Part shown: positions 19,347 through 26,290 of the stretch, one piece after another
Numbering within the stretch: position 1 is the first letter of the stretch
Layout of the letters: each line of letters starts with the position of its first letter
NCBI GenBank assembly: GCA_030640805.1
Contig: DAOWIS010000043.1
Coordinates: 1-38,412 of the forward strand
Length of the DNA: 38,412 bases
From: a bacterium
GTDB lineage: Bacteria; Patescibacteriota; Minisyncoccia; Minisyncoccales; DAOWIS01
Direction: 5' to 3'
Program-made: the position numbers and the translations under genes
The notes under the pieces: generated by a model
Database searches by the model: none
Seen by the model: the letters and a program-made list of their open reading frames with translations, nothing else
What the model was told of the DNA's origin: nothing

Positions 19347-20795
19347 ATGAAAAACTATCTTCAAACAATTGAAAAAATGAAAGAAGCTGTTAAAAAAGGA
19401 AATGGTTTTGATTGGGTTATTGTAGTTTCTTCAAACAAAGAACAGGCAAAATTTTGGCAGAATCGTCTTCAATACTTAAAAGGACAGGTTATTGGGAAGA
19501 ATACCAAGATATTTTGCCAAGAAGAGGATTGGCAAGATGGTGCCGGTCAACTTTTAGGCACTCTTTATGCTTTTAAGAAAGCCAGTCAGAAAATAGATTT
19601 GCTGAAAGAATTGGGAAGAGGTAAAAAAATTGCTATTTACCATACTGCTGGTCAAGGAAAAAGAATTGCTCCTTTATCTTTCTCTGAAAAAGGAAATAAA
19701 CCGGCTATTAAATTACCAAAATTAGTTAAGCTCAATAAAAAGAAAGTACCAGCCACTATTTTAGAAACTGCTATTTATTCTACCCAAATTTTTGCTTCGA
19801 CCAGAGAAGGTCGTCTCTGTGTCTTTTGGGGAGACCAAATTTTTATTCCTTCAAAAGAAATAAATTTTGGAGAAGATTCTCCAGTAGAAATTTTTAGTAT
19901 TTGGCAAAAATCTCCGACTACCAAAAAAGAGTGGCAGAAAAATTGGCAATCTTACGGTGTATTAATTCCCGCCAAAATTAGAGGAGTTCTCCAAAGAGAA
20001 AAAATTCCTTGGCAGGAGTTTTTAAAGTTTAAAACAAACTTGGTAGGAAAGAGCGTGGGTTCTTTTTCCATATCTTCTGTCTTATTTAAAGAGCTTTTAG
20101 AAGAATTTAAAATTGAATTGAATAAAAAAGTTGGTAGATTAGAAACCGATTTTCATCTTTGGATGCCTTTAACTTCTTCAAAAAAAGATTATTTAAAAAG
20201 AGGAGGGGGCAGTGCTCATTTTACAAGGATTGAAAGGTTAAAAAGATTTTTAGAGAGAGAAAACCCGAATTCAATTTTAATTAAAGAAACAGATTTGGGA
20301 GAAAAGACCTTTTGGTGGGATTTTGGCCAATTATCTTTATATCAAAAGAATTTAATAAAAACTTTAAGTCAAAATTTAGAAGGAAAAATTTTAAGAAAAT
20401 TCTTTGAATTAGACAGATTTTTTATAAAAACAAAAAGCCAGAAAAATACCGAAATTAAAAATTCCATTGTCATTGACTCTCAAGTTAAAGGAAAGATTGA
20501 GAATAGTTTAGTTTTTGGAGTAAAGTCAGAGAATCTGAGGATAAAAAACGCTTTGGTTATAAATAGTCGGACCCAAGATTTTTTTGGTCAAGACGCACTT
20601 TTGTATAATTTATTAGAATCCGAAAGAGTTGTTTTAGAAAAAGAAGAGGTTTTAACCGAAATTCCTCTTAACTCTTCATTAAAAGAAAAGAGTGTGAGAA
20701 TAAAAACCAAATTAAACCGAGACGGAAAAAAAGATTGGCAAAAAAGAATTTTCAAAAATCCTTATTCTTATCAGGAATTAGAGAAATTGATATAG
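19347..20795 (+). CDS. nucleotidyltransferase-like hypothetical protein
   Basis: DGAGQLLGTLYAFKKA, IAIYHTAGQGKRIAPLSFSEKGNKPAIKLP resemble sugar-phosphate nucleotidylyltransferases. Confidence 0.55.
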   Translation: MKNYLQTIEKMKEAVKKGNGFDWVIVVSSNKEQAKFWQNRLQYLKGQVIGKNTKIFCQEEDWQDGAGQLLGTLYAFKKASQKIDLLKELGRGKKIAIYHTAGQGKRIAPLSFSEKGNKPAIKLPKLVKLNKKKVPATILETAIYSTQIFASTREGRLCVFWGDQIFIPSKEINFGEDSPVEIFSIWQKSPTTKKEWQKNWQSYGVLIPAKIRGVLQREKIPWQEFLKFKTNLVGKSVGSFSISSVLFKELLEEFKIELNKKVGRLETDFHLWMPLTSSKKDYLKRGGGSAHFTRIERLKRFLERENPNSILIKETDLGEKTFWWDFGQLSLYQKNLIKTLSQNLEGKILRKFFELDRFFIKTKSQKNTEIKNSIVIDSQVKGKIENSLVFGVKSENLRIKNALVINSRTQDFFGQDALLYNLLESERVVLEKEEVLTEIPLNSSLKEKSVRIKTKLNRDGKKDWQKRIFKNPYSYQELEKLI

Positions 20796-20826
20796 GATAT
20801 ATCTATGGAGGTTGAATCTCATCTTT

Positions 20827-20897
20827 GCCGATGTAGCTTAGTGGCAAAGCAGTGGTTTCGTAAACCACCGACGGCAGTTCAATTCTGCCCATCGGCT
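20827..20897 (+). tRNA. tRNA-Thr(CGT)
   Basis: Acceptor GCCGATG/CATCGGC, anticodon arm GTGGT-TTCGTAA-ACCAC; CCA not encoded. Confidence 0.93.
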
Positions 20898-20898
20898 C

Positions 20899-20960
20899 TT
20901 GACAACCATAAACTTATTATGGTATAATATAAGTAGAAAATGATTAGTTCTTTGGAAAAC
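20899..20960 (+). promoter_or_regulatory. promoter plus boxA-like leader
   Basis: TTGACA 20899-20904, 18-bp spacer, TATAAT 20923-20928; TAGTTCTTTGGAAAAC at 20945-20960. Confidence 0.65.
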
Positions 20961-21006
20961 AAAAATGGGAAGTTAAACCGTTAACCTAAAAGAGGAGGGA
21001 AATAAA

Positions 21007-21303
21007 ATGGACATACATTTTATTTTAAGCTGTTATTCGGTGGGTTATATTATTACCTTACTATACCTATATATGGCTCCACAGAGTTGGAAATCATGGG
21101 AGGATGGCAAAAAAAAGGAAAAAGGTCTAGATCTACTTGTGCGCCGTGCCTTTTTTTCTCTTATTTGGCCGATTATATGGTTTATAGGAGTCTGTAGGGT
21201 AATCTATTTACTCTCTGTGTATACGGGCATTAGTGAGGCGTTTTTTGAACCAATTGAGAGGATGATAGTAAATTGGCTGTGGGGATCTAATCGTGATAAA
21301 TAG
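21007..21303 (+). CDS. small membrane protein, unknown
   Basis: Strong RBS (AGAGGAGGG) before ATG, two hydrophobic segments, own promoter and terminator. Confidence 0.7.
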   Translation: MDIHFILSCYSVGYIITLLYLYMAPQSWKSWEDGKKKEKGLDLLVRRAFFSLIWPIIWFIGVCRVIYLLSVYTGISEAFFEPIERMIVNWLWGSNRDK

Positions 21304-21325
21304 TAATCCCACCTCCAAAAATCTA

Positions 21326-21355
21326 AAAACCTGTCTTTTAAAAGACAGGTTTTTT
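21326..21355 (+). terminator. intrinsic terminator
   Basis: AAAAACCTGTCTTTT/AAAAGACAGGTTTTT. Confidence 0.9.
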
Positions 21356-21375
21356 CTATCCCAACAAATCTTCTG

Positions 21376-21433
21376 AATGTTTAGAAGTTCAACTTCCAAA
21401 CATTGACATTAATATTAAGGAAGTTGAACCTCC
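21376..21433. repeat. palindromic repeat element, copy 1
   Basis: AATGTTTAGAAGTTCAACTTCCAAACATT then GGAAGTTGAACCTCC; near-identical copy at 22537. Confidence 0.75.
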
Positions 21434-21438
21434 ATAAT

Positions 21439-21488
21439 TTGACAAAAATAGGAAGGTGTGATAGCATATAATTGTAGTTCTTTGAAAC
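21439..21488 (+). promoter_or_regulatory. promoter plus boxA-like leader
   Basis: TTGACA 21439-21444, 17-bp spacer, TAGCAT 21462-21467 (TATAAT at 21467-21472 also present); TAGTTCTTTGAAAC at 21475-21488. Confidence 0.55.
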
Positions 21489-21633
21489 CAAAATGTGAAG
21501 AAAGTGGAAATCTTTCAAGAAAGGAGGTGAGATTATGTAATAGAAAGAATTAAAATGTTCCCGTAGGTTGTTTTAAATTGTTTCTATTTAAACAGTCAGA
21601 GGAAATTTCCTCTGATATAGAAAGGAGAAAACA

Positions 21634-22359
21634 GTGAAACAGGTCAGGATGTTATTTGTGATTATTTTGGTGGGCGTTCTTGGGTTTAGTTCCTTCGCAT
21701 GGGCGGGTAACCCGGCGGATCTGACATTTTTGTACCGTTTTCGGACAGGAGAATTTTTTAAGGCAGCCTATGATGGCGGTCCAAGATGGTTTTCTGCCAG
21801 TATCCCTGCTCCAGGTAATACAGTTGTCGAGTTAGACTTAGATGATTTTCTGAAAACTGGAAGCCAAAAAACAGGTTTTTTCTTTTGCTTTTGGCAAAAC
21901 GAGAAGAACACGGAGAGTCTTCTCCAAGCAAGAATTATGAGACAGATATCCGCTAATCTGGACATAATTTTTAACATTGAGATAAGTAAAAATAAGATTA
22001 GCGGGGATGTGGGAATTGATTTTCGCTATAAGCGTCTTGGACTCGGAGTTATTACGCCATTGGATGTTGATAATGGCGGAATTGCCAAGTTTGGTCCGCG
22101 ATTAAATCTAAATCCTATCTCTCTGTATTTCACCACTACTTCAAAGGGTAAAGGTGGAAAGTTCATCTCCGGCATAAGATATAGTGGAAAAGTTGTGATA
22201 GATATAGCTTACGCCTCTCAGAAAAGCAACGAAACTTGGTTTTTTAGAGCTTCAAAAGGGATTAAATCTTCTTTTGGAACTCTAATCCCCGAAATCAGAA
22301 CCAAATTTACCCCCGAAGAGAACTTCTATGGGATAGGACTGGGTTTTATCCCAAAGTAG
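21634..22359 (+). CDS. exported protein of unknown function
   Basis: GTG start after an AAAGGAG RBS; signal peptide MKQVRMLFVIILVGVLGFSSFAWA. Confidence 0.75.
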   Translation: MKQVRMLFVIILVGVLGFSSFAWAGNPADLTFLYRFRTGEFFKAAYDGGPRWFSASIPAPGNTVVELDLDDFLKTGSQKTGFFFCFWQNEKNTESLLQARIMRQISANLDIIFNIEISKNKISGDVGIDFRYKRLGLGVITPLDVDNGGIAKFGPRLNLNPISLYFTTTSKGKGGKFISGIRYSGKVVIDIAYASQKSNETWFFRASKGIKSSFGTLIPEIRTKFTPEENFYGIGLGFIPK

Positions 22360-22383
22360 TTTATCCTAAACTAGCCCCATCAC

Positions 22384-22419
22384 AAACCCTCTTAAGCCAA
22401 AAGCTTTGGAGGGTTTTTT
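22384..22419 (+). terminator. intrinsic terminator
   Basis: AAACCCTC/GAGGGTTT stem plus T tract. Confidence 0.8.
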
Positions 22420-22536
22420 ATTTATTAAAATTTATTTAATCTTGCTTTTATTTAAAGAAAACCATTAATATTAATTAGTAGTGATAGACGAAATCAAGCA
22501 AAATTTAAAAGAATTAAATGAAATTACCCGTCATCG

Positions 22537-22587
22537 AATGTTTAGAAGTTCAACTTCTAAACATTGGCATTAAGGAAGTTGAACTTC
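22537..22587. repeat. palindromic repeat element, copy 2
   Basis: AATGTTTAGAAGTTCAACTTCTAAACATT then GGAAGTTGAACTTC. Confidence 0.75.
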
Positions 22588-22648
22588 GCAAGATTTTATT
22601 TTACTTTTGGAAAATTTTATGTTAAATTAAGTTAAACATACCCAGATT

Positions 22649-22969
22649 ATGAAAAGTCAAAAAGAAATTAAGAAAATTGTCAGGCGAATTGCCAGAAATT
22701 ACAAACCAGAGAAAATTTATCTCTTTGGTTCTTTTGCTTGGGGAAAGCCAAATAGAGATTCTGATATTGATTTGTTGATTATAAAGAAAACTAAACAAGA
22801 CTTTTTTCAAAGAAACTTCGCTGTAAGAAAGATTATTGATGGAGTGTTGCCAGTTGATATTTTAGTCCGAACGCCGGAAGAAGTAAAAAAAAGATTAATT
22901 TTAGGAGATTTCTTTTATCGAGATATTGTTAGAAAAGGCAAACCTCTTTATGAAAAATCAAAGAAATAA
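22649..22969 (+). CDS. MNT-type nucleotidyltransferase (HEPN/MNT system)
   Basis: IYLFGSFAWGKPNRDSDIDLLII minimal nucleotidyltransferase motif. Confidence 0.88.
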   Translation: MKSQKEIKKIVRRIARNYKPEKIYLFGSFAWGKPNRDSDIDLLIIKKTKQDFFQRNFAVRKIIDGVLPVDILVRTPEEVKKRLILGDFFYRDIVRKGKPLYEKSKK

Positions 22970-23363
22970 CCAAAAAAGTTTGAGAAAATTAACCAAGGAA
23001 TGGTTTTTGAAAGCCCAAGACGATGAGTTATCGGATAGAGACATTCTAACAGACAGAGAAGGTGCTGCCAGTACTGTTTGTTTTTTGAGCCAGCAAATAG
23101 CGGAAAAATCTCTAAAAGGTTATCTAGTATTTAAAGAAAGGAGGTTTCCCAAAATTCATGACTTAGACAAGTTGGTTAGATTGTGTAAAATTATAGATTC
23201 TGAGTTTGGGAAAATTAAAAACGACGCTAAACACCTTACAGATTTTTATATCGCTACTCGTTATCCCGGCGATTACCCTCAATTTAATTTTAAGGATACT
23301 GAAAAAGCTTTTAAAAAAGCGCTGAAAATTAAAAACTTTGTTTTAGATAAGGTAAAAATTTAA
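22950..23363 (+). CDS. HEPN domain protein
   Basis: WFLKAQDDELSDRDIL, CFLSQQIAEKSLKGYLVFKERRFPKIHDLDKLV, ATRYPGDYP; overlaps the MNT gene. Confidence 0.85.
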   Translation: MKNQRNNQKSLRKLTKEWFLKAQDDELSDRDILTDREGAASTVCFLSQQIAEKSLKGYLVFKERRFPKIHDLDKLVRLCKIIDSEFGKIKNDAKHLTDFYIATRYPGDYPQFNFKDTEKAFKKALKIKNFVLDKVKI

Positions 23364-23364
23364 G

Positions 23365-24493
23365 ATGAACTCCCACATCACAAGAGAAAAAATTAAAAAT
23401 TTAGAAAGTAAGCTCCATCATTTAATGGACTGTCTTTGACTTAGGAAAAAAGAAAGAAAAGATTGAAGAATTGGAAAAAGAAAGCCAAAAGCCAAATTTT
23501 TGGGAAAATAAAGAAAAAGCCACTGAGATTTCTCAACAATTAGCTGAATTAAAAGAAGAAGTAGATAAATTTAAAAAAATCAAGTTGGAGTTGAAAGAAT
23601 TGTTGGAGATGTTAGAATTGAGTGAAGATAGAGAGTTTCAAAAAGAAATTGAGGCAAAACTTCGGGTTTTAGAAAGAAAAATCAAAGACAAAGAATTTAA
23701 AGTTTTTCTTTCAGGAAAATACGACAGAGGTAATGCCATTCTTTCTATTTATTCAGGAGCTGGAGGGACAGATGCTCAAGATTGGGTTACTCTTCTTTTA
23801 AGGATGTATCAGAGATATTGCCAGAGAAAAAGATTTAAGACAAAAATTTTAGACCAATCTTTTGGCGAAGGAGGAGGACCAGAAGGAAGAATTGGAACCA
23901 AATCTGTCACTTTAGAAATTAAAGGACCTTATGTTTTTGGTTTTTTGAAAAATGAAACCGGTGTTCATCGATTAGTTAGAATTTCTCCTTTTTCGGCTCA
24001 ATCTCTCCGTCACACTTCTTTTGCTTTAGTGGAAGTTCTGCCAGATTTAAGCAGAAAAAAAGAGATAGAAAAAGAATTAAAAATTGAGCCAAAAGATTTA
24101 AGAATAGATACTTTCCGGGCTTCAGGTCCGGGAGGTCAATATGTCAACAAAAGAGAATCAGCGGTTCGGGTTACCCATCTTTCCACTAACATTAGTGTTT
24201 CCTGCCAATCGGAGCGGCTTCAAGGAGAGAATAAAGAAAAGGCAATGAAAATTCTTTTGGCTAAACTTTTTGCTAAAAAATTAAAAGAAGAAAAAGATAA
24301 AATAGCCGAAATTCGAGGAGAAATTCCTTCGGCCGAGTGGGGAAATCAAATTAGGTCTTATGTCCTCCATCCTTATAAATTAGTAAAAGATTTACGAACC
24401 AGTGTTGAGACATCCGATGTGGGAAGTGTTTTAGACGGGAATTTAGAAAAATTTATCGAGGCCGAATTAAGACCCTTAAAGCCTGAAACTTAA
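23365..24493 (+). CDS. prfB: peptide chain release factor 2, with +1 programmed frameshift
   Basis: Frame 1 MNSHITREKIKNLESKLHHLMDCL ends at CTT TGA C (TGA 23437-23439); +1 frame continues DLGKKKEKIEELEKES...; GGQYVNKRESAVR motif. Confidence 0.93.
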
Positions 24494-24565
24494 AACTTAA
24501 AACTTGAAACATTTTATTTTTTAAATATTATTATTTTATGTTTTAGGTTTCGTGTTTCATGTTTC

Positions 24566-25246
24566 ATGATTCAGTTTGATAATATTTCAAAAATTTATCC
24601 CCGAAATTCTATAGCCCTAAAGAATGTCTCTTTGCGGATTAAACCCAAAGAGTTCATTTCAGTGGTGGGCCGTTCAGGGGCTGGCAAATCAACCTTACTT
24701 AAGTTACTTCTAGCCGAAGAAAAGCCGACCGAAGGAAGAGTACTTTTTAAAAACCATGATGTTCATAAATTAAAAGGAAAGGAACTTCTTTTAGTTCGGC
24801 GAAAAATTGGGGCGGTTTTTCAAGATTTTAAATTACTTCCAACAAAAACTGTCTATGAAAATATTGCTTTAGCTTTTGAGGTAAAGGGAAGGACTAATCA
24901 GGAAATTAAAGAAGATGTTCCTCAAGTTTTAGAGTTGGTTAACCTAAGAGATAAAGCCGATAATTTTCCAGCTGAACTATCTGGTGGAGAAAAACAAAAA
25001 GTGACTTTAGCCCGAGCAATCGCCCAGCAACCAGAGATAATTGTAGCCGATGAGCCAACTGGCAATTTAGATTTCATTAATACTTGGGATATTGTTAATC
25101 TCTTGGTAAAAATAAATCAAATAGGACATGCTGTACTTTTGGCTACTCATGATCGAGAAATAGTTAATGCTCTCAATAAAAGAGTAATAACTTTAGAAAA
25201 AGGCCAGATAATAAAAGACGAAAAGAATGGAAAATATACATTGTAA
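24566..25246 (+). CDS. ftsE: cell division ATP-binding protein FtsE
   Basis: GRSGAGKSTLLKLL, LSGGEKQKVTLARAI, VADEPTGNLD; followed by ftsX. Confidence 0.92.
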   Translation: MIQFDNISKIYPRNSIALKNVSLRIKPKEFISVVGRSGAGKSTLLKLLLAEEKPTEGRVLFKNHDVHKLKGKELLLVRRKIGAVFQDFKLLPTKTVYENIALAFEVKGRTNQEIKEDVPQVLELVNLRDKADNFPAELSGGEKQKVTLARAIAQQPEIIVADEPTGNLDFINTWDIVNLLVKINQIGHAVLLATHDREIVNALNKRVITLEKGQIIKDEKNGKYTL

Positions 25247-25263
25247 AATTCTAAATCAATATC

Positions 25264-26175
25264 ATGTTTACTACTAATTTTGTCAGAGTTATAAAATGGG
25301 GTTGGGTCGCTTTTTGGCGAAATTCCTGGGTTTCTTTTGCTACTCTAATTATAGTGGTGATTACTCTTTTTACCCTCACCGGGCTTTTAATTTTAAAACA
25401 GGTAGAAAATAAAGTAGTAGCAAATCTTCGAGAAAAAGTAGATATTAGTGTTTATTTTGAGCAAAATACGCCCGAAGAAGAGATTTTAAAAGTTCAGAGT
25501 GATTTGGGGGAATTAGACGGAGTTAAAAATATTGAATATATTTCTAAAGAAACGGCCTTAGAAGACTTTAAAAAAAGGCACCAGGACAATCCCATTCTCT
25601 TGGAATCCTTGGAAGAAATAGAAGAGAATCCGCTTCAGGCAAGTTTAAATATTAAAGCCACCCTGGCTTCTCAATACGAAGCCATTGCTAAGTTTTTAGA
25701 AAGAGAGGAATATAAGCCATTAGTCGCTAAAATAAATTATTGGCAAAATCAAGAGATTATTAATAAACTTTTTTCAATTACCGAAGGCATCAATAGGGCC
25801 GGTATAATTTTTAGCGTAGTTTTATTAGCAATAACACTTTTAGTTACCTTAAATACTGTCCGGCTGGCTATTTATAGCCAAAGAGAAGAAATCGAAATTA
25901 TGCGGCTAGTAGGAGCAAGTAATTGGTATATTTCTGGTCCCTTTTTGATGCAAGGAATACTTATAGGAATATTTTCAGCCCTGATAACGATAGGAATTTC
26001 TTGGGGAATTTTAAGTTATTTTTCTCCGGGGCTTTCCGGCTTTTTCCCGGGGATTAACGTCTTTGCTTATTTTCAATCAAACATTTTTAGTATTTTCCTT
26101 TTAGAATTAGGCGTTGGAATAATCTTAGGAGTACTCAGTAGTTTCATCGCCATTCGAAGATATTTAAAAATTTAA
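25264..26175 (+). CDS. ftsX: cell division protein FtsX
   Basis: Topology and VDISVYFEQNTPEEEILKVQSDL...EIEIMRLVGASNWYI. Confidence 0.92.
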   Translation: MFTTNFVRVIKWGWVAFWRNSWVSFATLIIVVITLFTLTGLLILKQVENKVVANLREKVDISVYFEQNTPEEEILKVQSDLGELDGVKNIEYISKETALEDFKKRHQDNPILLESLEEIEENPLQASLNIKATLASQYEAIAKFLEREEYKPLVAKINYWQNQEIINKLFSITEGINRAGIIFSVVLLAITLLVTLNTVRLAIYSQREEIEIMRLVGASNWYISGPFLMQGILIGIFSALITIGISWGILSYFSPGLSGFFPGINVFAYFQSNIFSIFLLELGVGIILGVLSSFIAIRRYLKI

Positions 26176-26216
26176 TTAATCTTAATCAACGAGACCCGGT
26201 CTCGTTGATGATTTAA

Positions 26217-26290
26217 TGCCGGGTCGTCTAATGGTAGGACGATAGACTCTGGATCTGTTAATCTTGGTTCGAATCCAAGCCCGGCAGCCA
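26217..26290 (+). tRNA. tRNA-Gln(CTG)
   Basis: Acceptor TGCCGGG/CCCGGCA, anticodon arm ATAGA-CTCTGGA-TCTGT, T arm CTTGG-TTCGAAT-CCAAG, encoded CCA. Confidence 0.92.

Noticed and set aside
23437-23439. In-frame TGA in prfB as evidence of UGA recoding or a pseudogene
   Set aside because: It is the canonical CTTTGAC autoregulatory frameshift site and the +1 frame continues as intact RF2.
861-24572. Heptamer arrays as CRISPR or ordinary microsatellites
   Set aside because: Units are 7 bp, contiguous without spacers and differ in sequence between loci, so not CRISPR. They are reported as a dispersed tandem-repeat family.
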